DNA from: Rhynchopus sp. YZ270_cl-10
Lineage: Eukaryota; Euglenozoa; Diplonemea; Diplonemida; Diplonemidae
Direction: 5' to 3'
DNA: 64,000 bases
Assembly: GCA_964035575.1 (NCBI GenBank)
Contig: OZ037904.1
Coordinates: 806,001 to 870,000 of the forward strand
Position numbers and translations under genes: made by a program
Notes under the pieces: model-generated
Told to the model about the DNA's origin: nothing
Databases searched by the model: none
Seen by the model: only the letters and a program-made list of their open reading frames with translations
Part shown: positions 9,325 through 17,420 of the stretch, piece by piece
How the letters are laid out: the number at the start of each line of letters is the position of its first letter
Position numbering within the stretch: the stretch's first letter is position 1

Positions 9325-10731
9325 CTACAACACGGCACTAACTTCTTGCACAATACCCGTCTTCAGATTGAAGTCCACCACCTTATCGTAGTACACCAAA
9401 CAATACAGGTACATGTCATAACTAGCTTCTCTCTCAATGTTCACGGTCAAGGTGTTTGCTTGGGTGCTTGAGACGGCATCTTGGTTCAACGTGTTTTGGA
9501 GATCGAAGCAGTACATGGGGTAGTACTTCCAGTCGTTGTAGGACAGAATACCTTGAGTGGTAAACCCCATCCCTTCAGGATCTTTGTAGGCACTATGCAT
9601 CTTCATGTACTCCTTGTAAGCAGATTCCCATTTGTTCTTACCCACCTCAATCTCTACATCTTTACTTGGTACCTTGATGCCGTTCAAGTCAACAGAGATT
9701 TTTCTCATCATACCACTATCAAACCTAGACATATCATGCTCCTGACTCGTCTCCCTTTCTTTCCTTTGACAGAAGATGATTGCACGTTTGATTCTTGTGT
9801 GGGATTTGATTGGTACGGGCCATGAAATGTACGTATCCCCAGCTGCAAACTCTTTTCTCTGAATTTGTGAAGACTCAAAGACCGCTTGTACCATACCAGA
9901 CTTGTTGATGTAGCTAAGTACGCCAGCCAATGGTGAGGGAGCCAATGTCACACGCGGCATCCATATTCTCATACCATACCCAACCCAGTTCAGTGCACGG
10001 TCAGCCACACCAGAGGATCGAAGAACTAGAGCACTATCATCATTCACCTCAAAGTTAAATTCCATAGGTATATTGGTGAACATCTTCTTGTGCTGTTGGA
10101 AGATATTGAAGATTAGGTTGAGGGGGACCATGCAGTGAATCTCTCTGTTCCCTGTGGAACGTCTTGCACGGTGAGAAGTACTTGAGTCTCTGTTTGCAGT
10201 GTCGTTGAACCCATCCACAAAGTCATCATTGGGACTACCCTTCCATCTAATATAGTGACTCAACAGATTGCTTCCCACAGTGTCATCATATTGGTTTGTG
10301 AAGTGAATTAAGGATTCCGCGTTCATCTGTTGTCCGGCAAAGTTAGGAGTATCTTCGATGTTAACCCCACCGATCTTAAGTGACTTCCTCCTGAAGAAGT
10401 TGAGAACATTTGACGCGAAGGCAGCTTTGTTATCGTCGTTGTCAGCAAACGTCCATGCTTCTGTAGCATCTAGGGTTTTATGTGCTGCAAGGTCTTCATA
10501 CCCATTACCAGCCGCGTTTACTTTCACCATCTTGAAGCTCATCTCCAAAAATCCTTCAGAGGGGATGATGTGGCTGCTCTGGTCAAGAAGGGTGAAGGTG
10601 AAGTCTCTCTCAACTCTACCATATTGATTCTGGAGATTGCTGGATTTACCCGTGTCTTGGATGGTAATATAGTCATACCCAGTCACATCAGACTGTCTCT
10701 TGGTTTTCTCGCTCAGGTTGTAGAAACTCAT
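9325..10731 (-). CDS. mcp: major capsid protein, double jelly-roll
   Basis: About 468 residues from the ATG at 10731 (context TAATAAAATG); a further in-frame ATG lies six codons upstream but would overlap the integrase stop. The product forms the pseudo-hexameric capsomers of the icosahedral shell. Features matching Polinton/virophage-like capsids: an N-terminal YDYITIQDTG and VERDFTF strand, GFLEMSF, a mid-protein IHCMVPLNLIFNIFQQHKKM block preceding the second jelly-roll, the basic segment IKRAIIFCQRKERE, and an NDWKYYPMYCFDLQNTLNQD block near the C-terminus ending in YDMYLYCLVYYDKVV. It follows the integrase gene in the same direction with 14 bp between and converges on polB. Confidence 0.93.
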   Translation of the reverse strand: MSFYNLSEKTKRQSDVTGYDYITIQDTGKSSNLQNQYGRVERDFTFTLLDQSSHIIPSEGFLEMSFKMVKVNAAGNGYEDLAAHKTLDATEAWTFADNDDNKAAFASNVLNFFRRKSLKIGGVNIEDTPNFAGQQMNAESLIHFTNQYDDTVGSNLLSHYIRWKGSPNDDFVDGFNDTANRDSSTSHRARRSTGNREIHCMVPLNLIFNIFQQHKKMFTNIPMEFNFEVNDDSALVLRSSGVADRALNWVGYGMRIWMPRVTLAPSPLAGVLSYINKSGMVQAVFESSQIQRKEFAAGDTYISWPVPIKSHTRIKRAIIFCQRKERETSQEHDMSRFDSGMMRKISVDLNGIKVPSKDVEIEVGKNKWESAYKEYMKMHSAYKDPEGMGFTTQGILSYNDWKYYPMYCFDLQNTLNQDAVSSTQANTLTVNIEREASYDMYLYCLVYYDKVVDFNLKTGIVQEVSAVL

Positions 10732-10745
10732 TTTATTAGGGATTA

Positions 10746-12155
10746 TCACTTTGATAACCGGATTCTATCTTGAGCAAATAGGAATTGTTTCAATTGTCTT
10801 TCATCATTGAGTATATCAGGTTTGAGTGTCGGGAATGATCGTTCTGCAATACCCTTCATGCGCTCAAAGGATGGATCTTTCGGTGGGAGGAGCTTGAGTC
10901 TCTTGTTGGTCTGTGGTGGCGTCTGTTCTTGAGTCTGTTCATCTTGCACCCTCTCCCTCTTCTTCCGTCGAGCCTCTGCTCTAGGGTTTCTGTTAAGGTC
11001 ATCTTCTCCACCTGCTGGAACACCAATCTTATTCATAAAGCTCTCCATTTGGGACTCATGTTCTGCTTCTTCTACAGCTGTGTTTTGCGTATTCTCAACC
11101 TCTTGCGGGTGTTCTGCTTCAGGAGCATCACCGAAGTCTTCATCAACAGGGGGTGCGTCTTGTGCCTCCTCTTCAGCTATCGCTTCAGCAACAGGGTCTT
11201 CCTCCTTCACTTTCAACAACCTCTCTATTCTAACCTTCCTCCCATTACTAAGTCTTGCATTTACTTGAGCTACACTAATCACAGTGAACACCTCCCTAGA
11301 AAACTTCTGCTTTGTCCCCTTTGCATGTATATTCTTACTTAACAACACTCTTACCCTATCACCAGGTTTTACACTAGATTGCGACACACTTGCTTTATCC
11401 AGGTTCATAATAAGTATGCTGACATCATCGTTGGTAACAAGGTTCGGAGGTTTCTTAATCGTGCTGTGGTATCTGTTGTTGTATGCGTACGTCAACTCCT
11501 GGAGGCTATCTACCCAATTTGCTGTCTTATTGATCTCGAAGTGCTTTTGCAGAATCTCACGTAGTGTTCTTGATATACGGTCAACAATTCCCAATGCGTT
11601 ATGGTCTCCAACTTCATTCATCTGGTGTTCTATGCTGTGTACGCTGAAGACTTCTTTCACCATGACGTTGTTGAATTCTAAACCATTATCGCTCATGATC
11701 GTTTTAGGAAAGTCCTTCTTATCCGACTGTATCTGATGTAGTATTGCTGTCAAGGCTTCTTTGACACTACCCATTGTCTTGTTCTTCAGGGGTCTGGTGT
11801 ATAACTTTCTACTGAACACATCAATCAAATTCAGGATCCACGAGTAGCCTTTGTTCCTTGTCTTGAGCTTCTGAAAGTCAAGAAGGTCCATCTGCATGAC
11901 GTCGTTGATTTCAAATGCTGTGATATGACCTGACAACTTGCTTGGTTTCTTCCTAAAGAGTTGATATGCCCTCTGCTTGTGTATGTAGTCTTCAATCTCA
12001 TCAAGGGTGTACTTCTGTTCTCCAGCATCTCTACCTCCATGGTCTTCGGCTGACGCCTCGACTGGTCGCAGGCTCCCACCAAACTGAAAATCAAACAATC
12101 TACCAGGATCAGTGATATAACCCGAGTCTCTCCACAATTTATTCAAGGAGTTCAT
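10746..12155 (-). CDS. int: retroviral-type integrase with chromatin-binding tail
   Basis: About 469 residues from the ATG at 12155 (context AACAAATG); a longer frame to 12203 would overlap the divergent neighbour. Inserts the element and makes the 6-bp duplication. Seen: an N-terminal region with LDEIEDYIHKQRAYQLFRKK, the RNase H-fold core with MDLLDFQKL, ILNLIDVFSRKLY, IMSDNGLEF and LREILQKHFEI-NWVDSL, the usual AYNNRYHSTIKKPP, and an SH3-like/chromodomain-like segment (VKPGDRVRVLL, FTVISVAQVNARLSNGRKV). After this comes a long acidic and basic tail with a KNKRLKLLPP-like nuclear signal. Family assignment is secure. Confidence 0.95.
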   Translation of the reverse strand: MNSLNKLWRDSGYITDPGRLFDFQFGGSLRPVEASAEDHGGRDAGEQKYTLDEIEDYIHKQRAYQLFRKKPSKLSGHITAFEINDVMQMDLLDFQKLKTRNKGYSWILNLIDVFSRKLYTRPLKNKTMGSVKEALTAILHQIQSDKKDFPKTIMSDNGLEFNNVMVKEVFSVHSIEHQMNEVGDHNALGIVDRISRTLREILQKHFEINKTANWVDSLQELTYAYNNRYHSTIKKPPNLVTNDDVSILIMNLDKASVSQSSVKPGDRVRVLLSKNIHAKGTKQKFSREVFTVISVAQVNARLSNGRKVRIERLLKVKEEDPVAEAIAEEEAQDAPPVDEDFGDAPEAEHPQEVENTQNTAVEEAEHESQMESFMNKIGVPAGGEDDLNRNPRAEARRKKRERVQDEQTQEQTPPQTNKRLKLLPPKDPSFERMKGIAERSFPTLKPDILNDERQLKQFLFAQDRIRLSK

Positions 12156-12174
12156 TTGTTTTCTTATACACAAA

Positions 12175-12624
12175 ATGACTACAACTACAGGTTCAAAAGC
12201 CATGAAGACCGCGAAGACACCAAAGAGCAGATATCAGAAGACACCAGTGTATGTCTCACCCGTTGACATGCAGAAGATTGCGGATGCTTTAGCTGGGAAG
12301 AGCAAGACAGTCTCAGTTACGTTGCATGCGAGTGGGATCAAACGCTATCCATTGCCACTTACCCCAAAGCAGAAGGAGAATGTTAAGGAGAAGGGTTCAA
12401 CTCGGATCACTCTAAGTCAACCACAGCTGCTGTTCATTGGAGGCGACAGGAAAGAGGGTGGGTTCTTACAGTTCTTGGTACCGTTGTTAGCAGCAGGAGC
12501 AAGTGCGCTTGCAGGTTCTCTTGGTACACAACTTGGTAGCACAGCAGGGAAGTACATTGATAGAAAAGTGAACGGACGTGGTCTAGTAGCACCCGGCAGG
12601 AGATTAAAAAAAATGGGGGTGTAG
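12175..12624 (+). CDS. small basic protein with Gly/Ala hydrophobic segment
   Basis: 149 residues. The start is 19 bp from the divergent integrase start, so both share a promoter. Basic N-terminus (MKTAKTPKSRYQ), then a region about residues 25-85 without known motif, then a hydrophobic Gly/Ala segment FLQFLVPLLAAGASALAGSL (about 100-119) followed by a basic tail. The layout (basic ends, one membrane-active helix, next to the protease) recalls small virion proteins such as adenovirus pVI/pX analogues of Polintons. That is inference by position and composition only. Confidence 0.7.
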   Translation: MTTTTGSKAMKTAKTPKSRYQKTPVYVSPVDMQKIADALAGKSKTVSVTLHASGIKRYPLPLTPKQKENVKEKGSTRITLSQPQLLFIGGDRKEGGFLQFLVPLLAAGASALAGSLGTQLGSTAGKYIDRKVNGRGLVAPGRRLKKMGV

Positions 12625-12638
12625 GGAGCTTTGCTGCA

Positions 12639-13106
12639 GTGACTACGTCCCTCGAGCCACTTCAAGATGATGAGATCATAGACTGGTGCAGAGAACAGGG
12701 TATCAACCAACTTAAAGGTATGGTGATGAGAGATGAGATTGCAGACAACATGGACGGTTTGTACTTGATAAACTTAGATGAGAGAGAGGGTAAAGGAACG
12801 CATTGGGTTGGATTCTATAGCGCCAGGGTGACCAAAGGTCCCGAGAACATCTACTTTGATCCACTTGGTTTACCCCCTCCACAAGAATTGACTGCACACT
12901 ACAAACCTATCACATATAACACCAATCAAATACAGGATGTCTCTTCTACACTATGTGGCTACTTTGTGTGTTTGTTCTTCAAGTTCATGCACAAGTACGA
13001 GGATAAATATGAAGGTTTCTATGCAATGACACACGGGATCTTCGGGAACGATACAAAAGAGAATGAACGTGTTCTTCTTCAGGATGTATATGATATAACA
13101 AAATGA
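12639..13106 (+). CDS. pro: adenain-type cysteine protease
   Basis: About 155 residues as an open region; the start codon is not settled. Adenovirus-type maturation proteases (C5/Ulp1-like) cut capsid precursors during assembly. The catalytic landmarks are in order: His in GTHWVGFY, Asp in YFDPLG, Gln in NQIQD and Cys in SSTLCGYFV. The usual N-terminal block DDEIIDWCREQGI and the GMVMRDE segment are present, and the length suits the family. It overlaps the next gene's start by a few bases at 13103, so the three plus-strand genes form one compact block. Confidence 0.9.
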   Translation: MTTSLEPLQDDEIIDWCREQGINQLKGMVMRDEIADNMDGLYLINLDEREGKGTHWVGFYSARVTKGPENIYFDPLGLPPPQELTAHYKPITYNTNQIQDVSSTLCGYFVCLFFKFMHKYEDKYEGFYAMTHGIFGNDTKENERVLLQDVYDITK

Positions 13107-13762
13107 CTTCATATTGCGTAAAGTGTAGAACCAAGACTGCGGATGTCGGTGGAGAGGAAACAACAACAAAGAATGGACGTCGGGGTGTGAAGACAAAGTG
13201 TGATGTATGTGGTACAAAGAAGTTCAAATTTACCAAAGGAGCCACACCACCAGTCGAACCAGTTGAGCCAGCTGAAAAACAAGGAGGAGACATTGTGAAG
13301 GCACTGAATGACAAGTTTCCAGACACAGAGTTTCATTTTCCCGTCATGAACGAAAAAACCGGACAAGTGGAGAAAGCAAACTTCATGGGGCCAAACACAA
13401 AGCTGGAGGAGAGAATCAAAGACCTTGAGAAGAATGCTGAACGTGCATGGAAGGGGGAGGAGATACCAAAGGATGACATCATAACACCAGGCAAATCAAG
13501 GTTCGACGAGAGTGCGATGATACACGACCTACAGTACAAACATGCTGGAAAGATAGGCAAGAGTGTGAAGGATGTGCGTAAGATGAAACACAAAGCTGAC
13601 TTACAACTTATCAGATCAAACATATATCATGCGCTAGACCCAAACAACAAGAGTTCAATAGACAGAATACAACATATCGCGAGTGTTCCCACCTTCATCC
13701 TCAAGATCCTAGGGGAGACAGCGTATGGTAAAATTACAGGGAATGGAATAGAGATCAACTAG
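13103..13762 (+). CDS. zinc-ribbon plus parvovirus-type PLA2 protein
   Basis: 219 residues. The N-terminus has a zinc ribbon (YCVKCRTKT and CDVCGTKKF, residues about 4-38). A Pro/Glu linker follows, then a domain like the phospholipase A2 of parvovirus VP1: FMGPNTKLEER as the Ca-binding-loop-like GPNTKL, SRFDESAMIHDLQY with the HD pair, and MKHKADLQLI with the later Asp. Such PLA2 domains occur in several Polintons and help virions leave endosomes. A short C-terminal segment GETAYGKITGNGI ends the protein. Overlaps the protease gene by 4 bp. The PLA2 call rests on these motifs. Confidence 0.82.
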   Translation: MTSYCVKCRTKTADVGGEETTTKNGRRGVKTKCDVCGTKKFKFTKGATPPVEPVEPAEKQGGDIVKALNDKFPDTEFHFPVMNEKTGQVEKANFMGPNTKLEERIKDLEKNAERAWKGEEIPKDDIITPGKSRFDESAMIHDLQYKHAGKIGKSVKDVRKMKHKADLQLIRSNIYHALDPNNKSSIDRIQHIASVPTFILKILGETAYGKITGNGIEIN

Positions 13763-13786
13763 GGGTGGAGGGATCGTGGTACCATG

Positions 13787-13804
13787 CATACCAATATTGG
13801 TATG
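13787..13804. terminator. 18-bp perfect palindrome between convergent genes
   Basis: CATACCAATATTGGTATG, perfectly self-complementary, 24 bp past the PLA2 gene stop and 18 bp past the stop of the convergent small gene. Same length and placement as 9289-9306, with a different sequence, so structure rather than sequence seems kept. Confidence 0.55.
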
Positions 13805-13822
13805 TATCTTCAGGAGACGCAT

Positions 13823-14047
13823 CTATATTGTAACCAACCCATTCCCCAACACAACACCATGCCTCTTAGAGATGTTGGCTAGTACATCAAGCACCTTCTT
13901 GTTATCTCTTTCTTCTTGCTTCTCTTGCTTCTCCACCATGTCTACTCCACTACCCTCTTTCAGTGACTGTCCTACCAAATCACTCCAGGTTCTCTTCCTC
14001 CCTGACACTTTCCCACTTTCCCTAACTAAGTTTGACCACGACGACAT
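13823..14047 (-). CDS. small Polinton protein, unrecognised
   Basis: 74 residues, beginning MSSWSNLVRESGKVSGRKR and containing a charged, likely helical middle (VEKQEKQEERDNKKVLDVL). No known domain seen. It starts right behind the stop of the penton-like gene on the same strand and ends just before the palindrome, a packing that supports it as a real gene. The W-S-x-L-V repeat (SWSNLV, TWSDLV) is a small internal duplication. Confidence 0.55.
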   Translation of the reverse strand: MSSWSNLVRESGKVSGRKRTWSDLVGQSLKEGSGVDMVEKQEKQEERDNKKVLDVLANISKRHGVVLGNGLVTI

Positions 14048-14048
14048 T

Positions 14049-14789
14049 TTAGTATGAAGACTTTACTTTACGCAATATAACATGATAGTTCACATTTTCA
14101 CCTTGATTGTTGATGCGCTTCCCATTCTGATCCGTAAGCCAAAACCTTATGCTGTTGATTTGAGTCTTGTTGGTTGGGACATAATACGAGCTGCCTGGTT
14201 CTACCACGTTGTACAAACTACTAGGAGGGAGTGATGGTGGACTAACAACATACAAGATCTGAGACTTCGCGCCTGATGTACCGGTGTTGTGATAGGAGTA
14301 CTTAGGGTTTACAAGATCACAGTGTACAACAACTGCTTGGATCCCGTTCGTGATGTCTGCGACGTGAGGAGCAATATTCACACCTGCACTTATGATTGTA
14401 TTCTCAGCAAAACCTAAAATACCGTAGAATGAGCCTGTTCTGAAGTTGACTTGATAGTTAGCAGGTAGGGTGACCTTGATCTTCTGTAGAGCTAGGATGG
14501 GTTCGATTGTGATTTCCGATGGTATGTGATCGTTGATTTCAGAGATGCTGTAGTTACCATCACCAAACGTTATTGTTTCCCATGAAGAACCGTTATCACG
14601 ACTCCATTCAAAAAAATTATTACCTTGCTGGTTGCTGATATTTGTCCACGAGTAGTACTGACTGCTCTTGATGAGACTTATTTCATAGCTGTCACCTTCG
14701 TCTAGGTATATGGGTGGATTGTAGGCAACAGTAAAGTCAGTGGAGATTGGTTCTCCTTCAGATGAGACAAAGAGAGATAGTTGTTCCAT
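14049..14789 (-). CDS. minor capsid (penton-like) protein
   Basis: 246 residues. Single jelly-roll minor capsid proteins occupy the five-fold vertices. The opening MEQLSLFVSSEGEP, then PPIYLDEGDSYEISLI, the NNFFEWS strand, GNYSISEINDHI and a GFAENTIISAG block are the usual order of strands in Polinton penton proteins. The end FWLTDQNGKRINNQGENVN is also typical: a final strand with DQNG and INNQGE. Follows the Lys/Gly-rich gene with 2 bp between them. Confidence 0.85.
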   Translation of the reverse strand: MEQLSLFVSSEGEPISTDFTVAYNPPIYLDEGDSYEISLIKSSQYYSWTNISNQQGNNFFEWSRDNGSSWETITFGDGNYSISEINDHIPSEITIEPILALQKIKVTLPANYQVNFRTGSFYGILGFAENTIISAGVNIAPHVADITNGIQAVVVHCDLVNPKYSYHNTGTSGAKSQILYVVSPPSLPPSSLYNVVEPGSSYYVPTNKTQINSIRFWLTDQNGKRINNQGENVNYHVILRKVKSSY

Positions 14790-14791
14790 TT

Positions 14792-15415
14792 TTATGTGTT
14801 GACTTCTTCTGTGAGGACTTTATGTTCATCTATGTTTATCTTATTGTTATTGAGAAGCCAGTCAAGGATAGTGGATGCTTCTTGTTTGATTGCTTGACTT
14901 GTATTACCAGCTTTCTTTCCCCCTATCAACAACATCAGTCTATTCATTGCGCCCTTCGTGTCCATTTGATACAGTCCTGTGGTTTTATCCGTTGACGCGG
15001 TGAGTCCTACCCCACTCTTGCTACCCTTTCCTTTTCCCTTACCCTTTCCCTTACCTTTCCCCTTATCACCTTTACCTGTCAACGATGCGAATGACTGTGG
15101 AAGCGATGTAAGTAGATCAGGACTTGTCGGGAAAGCCATAGATTCACTTGTATTTTCTGTCGGTAGAGTATGAAACGAAGATGTTAGGAACGATGGTATG
15201 TGTGATTGTGGGGTTATTGCAATTTCTGATAAGAAGTTGTCAGTTTGATTTACATCTACTGTGTTGACAGCTGTTTCGATCTTCAAGGGTTCTTGTTGTT
15301 GTTGTTCCGACTGCATTTTGTTTATGGCATCACTTCGTTGGTGGGCAATAGAGTCCTTTAGTTTGGAAATATTGAGAAGGAGCTTCTCAAGAGAAGTTGT
15401 GTTATTCAACTGCAT
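14792..15415 (-). CDS. Lys/Gly-repeat protein, unrecognised
   Basis: About 207 residues from the ATG at 15415, context AACAAAATG; a longer frame to 15478 would run into the ATPase gene. Residues 1-40 look helical (LEKLLLNISKLKDSI), then a Gln-rich and Ser/Thr-rich stretch. A run of GKGKGKGKGKGK lies about residues 118-133, and the C-terminal domain (GAMNRLMLLIGGKKAGN, ILDWLLNNNKINIDEH) looks folded. The basic run could bind DNA or membrane. No family recognised. Only 6 bp separate this start from that of the divergent ATPase. Confidence 0.65.
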   Translation of the reverse strand: MQLNNTTSLEKLLLNISKLKDSIAHQRSDAINKMQSEQQQQEPLKIETAVNTVDVNQTDNFLSEIAITPQSHIPSFLTSSFHTLPTENTSESMAFPTSPDLLTSLPQSFASLTGKGDKGKGKGKGKGKGKGSKSGVGLTASTDKTTGLYQMDTKGAMNRLMLLIGGKKAGNTSQAIKQEASTILDWLLNNNKINIDEHKVLTEEVNT

Positions 15416-15421
15416 TTTGTT

Positions 15422-16171
15422 ATGAAAATGATACACAATTATGTTAGCAGGAACGAAACACCTGAGGATGATGATCATTCAAAGCTTCTACCGTCGTGGC
15501 CATTCAGGATGGTGTCAGTTGGTCCTTCAGGGTGTGGTAAGAGCACGGTGATGGGCAACATGTTGATGAACAAGGAGTTGAAGTTACCGTTCGATAGGGT
15601 GTTTGTAATCAGCCCAACACTACACCAAAACATATACCAGATGATTATGGAACACTTTGCAGAGATTGACGAGAAGATACGAAGTGAGCTGGAACGGGAG
15701 TTGAAGAAGAAGAAGGTTAGCGAGGAGAAGATAGATGAGACCCTAGAAGCTTTGAAACCAACAGCGGAGTTCTTTGACAGTGTGGAGGAGTTTGATGTGG
15801 AGGAGCTCGATCCAAAGCAGAAGAACCTTGTGATCTTAGACGATGTTGTGATGGAGAAGAAGCAAAGAGACTTCATCAACTTATATGTACATGGACGTCA
15901 CCGCAACATTTCACCAATCTACTTGAGCCAGAGCTTCTTTGATACCCCCAAAGCTATACGACAAAACTGTAGCTGCTTTCTGCTATTCAACCTCAATAAG
16001 AAGGAGAGGAGAATGATATCATCTTCGTGCAGCGATCTAGAGCCTGAGGAGTTCAACAGTATGTTTGATGGATTACCCCGACACAATTTCATCATGATCG
16101 ATAACCAACCTGTTGTTCCAGAACTGAAGTATCGAAGAAACTTTGATGAGATTGTATTTCCAAGAATATAA
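15422..16171 (+). CDS. genome-packaging ATPase, A32/FtsK-HerA type
   Basis: 249 residues. Motor that drives DNA into the capsid. Walker A GPSGCGKST at about 34-42, Walker B NLVILDDVV at about 136-144, followed by HGRHRNISPIYLSQSFF with the sensor Gln, as in Polinton and virophage ATPases. Between the Walker motifs is a charged helical insert (LERELKKKKVSEEKIDE). Length is normal for the family. A small open frame follows 10 bp after the stop. Confidence 0.93.
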   Translation: MKMIHNYVSRNETPEDDDHSKLLPSWPFRMVSVGPSGCGKSTVMGNMLMNKELKLPFDRVFVISPTLHQNIYQMIMEHFAEIDEKIRSELERELKKKKVSEEKIDETLEALKPTAEFFDSVEEFDVEELDPKQKNLVILDDVVMEKKQRDFINLYVHGRHRNISPIYLSQSFFDTPKAIRQNCSCFLLFNLNKKERRMISSSCSDLEPEEFNSMFDGLPRHNFIMIDNQPVVPELKYRRNFDEIVFPRI

Positions 16172-16181
16172 TAGAAAAGAT

Positions 16182-16334
16182 ATGTCTGATAAATCAAGGA
16201 GTTCGAAGCAGGATGGTCGAGGGATTTCAGCCCGAGACGTCAGTTCCAGCGGTAGTGTTGGGAGCAAGATAGTGACGGTTATGTGTTGTAGAAGCAAATG
16301 TGTTGGTAACCCTAATGTTGTGGTCAAACGATAG
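16182..16334 (+). CDS. possible small Cys-containing protein
   Basis: A 50-residue frame starting 10 bp after the ATPase stop with an A-rich leader: MSDKSRSSKQDGRGISARDV, a Ser-rich middle and VMCCRSKCVGNP. The middle comes from a copy of the palindromic repeat family (16212-16243). Tight spacing favours a gene. The small size and lack of a family keep this tentative. Confidence 0.35.
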   Translation: MSDKSRSSKQDGRGISARDVSSSGSVGSKIVTVMCCRSKCVGNPNVVVKR

Positions 16335-16420
16335 TCAAACAAACGAACCCCCACCCCTCCCACACTTTTTTTTATCTCCCCTCACATCCTCCACCTCCCA
16401 TACACCATCATCAATCACCA

Positions 16421-16475
16421 GCAATATAACAAACAAACAAACAAACAAACAAACAACCAAACAAACAACAACAAC
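16421..16475. repeat. inverted repeat flanking the last gene, left copy
   Basis: GCAATATAAC followed by AAAC repeats. Its inverse, TTTG repeats then GTTATATTGC, lies at 17704-17730. The two copies frame the 313-residue gene. The AAAC run is directly upstream of its start and would form the 5' leader. Confidence 0.75.
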
Positions 16476-16478
16476 AAG

Positions 16479-17420
16479 ATGGCTGTTCCTGCGTCGAATG
16501 TGTATGATACCTTCACTACACCCGAAGGTGTGCTATGTGTTGTAGATCCATTGAAAGTGAATAATGCTAGACGTAGGGACTTTGATATAGATGAAGTACG
16601 CTTGATTGGAGAAAACGAACCCACTTTGCAGATACTTGAGACGGTAGTCCCTAAATTTTATCAAAGGATGATGGGTAACAACAAACAAGAGCTCACGATT
16701 GAATACACCCTCGAAAAGGAAGATCTAGACGATCGGGAGACAGTTACTTCAATTCGTAGGGCCGCTTGGGAGATCAAGGTTAACCTGACTAACACAAAGC
16801 TAAAGGTACAACAGCTGACACGGCGGAAAGCAGCTAAAGATGAACATACAGCTCAAAACCGTGCACTAAAGAAAGCCACGAACGTAGTCATGAGAGGGTT
16901 ACAAAAAACATCTCAACAACGTACAACATCAGCAAACACTTTCAAGAACATCACAACCAATTTCACTCAGCGAATCCTAGACTCAGTTACGTCACATCAA
17001 CCGCAACCACAACTACTTGAGAATACCTCCACAGATTTGCCTGTAATGACCAAGAAGTTTATCGATGTGATGAAACATTTTCACACACCCAATTCAGAAC
17101 GTCTGCTCGATGTGTTGAAGTGCATCCCTGAAGCAAAAGCATACCTACATCTTCTTCATGGTCAATCTTCACCGTTAGTGGTTGCAAATGTCATAATGCA
17201 CACCTTCAACATGGGTTGTACAAATGCACTTCTCTTTGCAATTGAAGAACAAGCAAAGTTCGTATGCGATCTTGCACGTAAACAACTCGAACAATTGTAT
17301 AATGACGTTGCTAGTGCTGAAAAACCACAGGAACACTACCCTGAGATTCTTAACCGTTTTTATCTCATACTCAACACACGCATCGAGCAGACAAAGGATA
17401 ATGGGATGCTGTTACAATGA
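16479..17420 (+). CDS. 313-residue Polinton protein, unrecognised
   Basis: Starts MAVPASNVYDTF after an (AAAC)n/AACAAC leader. No catalytic motif seen. The middle (about residues 100-160) is basic and likely helical (LKVQQLTRRKAAKDE, LKKATNVVMRGLQK), followed by LLDVLKCIPEAKAYLHLL and a helical C-terminal half. It is the rightmost gene of the element, in the position mirrored by the fibre gene at the other end. Role unknown; a nucleic-acid-binding or structural protein would fit the composition. Confidence 0.7.
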   Translation: MAVPASNVYDTFTTPEGVLCVVDPLKVNNARRRDFDIDEVRLIGENEPTLQILETVVPKFYQRMMGNNKQELTIEYTLEKEDLDDRETVTSIRRAAWEIKVNLTNTKLKVQQLTRRKAAKDEHTAQNRALKKATNVVMRGLQKTSQQRTTSANTFKNITTNFTQRILDSVTSHQPQPQLLENTSTDLPVMTKKFIDVMKHFHTPNSERLLDVLKCIPEAKAYLHLLHGQSSPLVVANVIMHTFNMGCTNALLFAIEEQAKFVCDLARKQLEQLYNDVASAEKPQEHYPEILNRFYLILNTRIEQTKDNGMLLQ

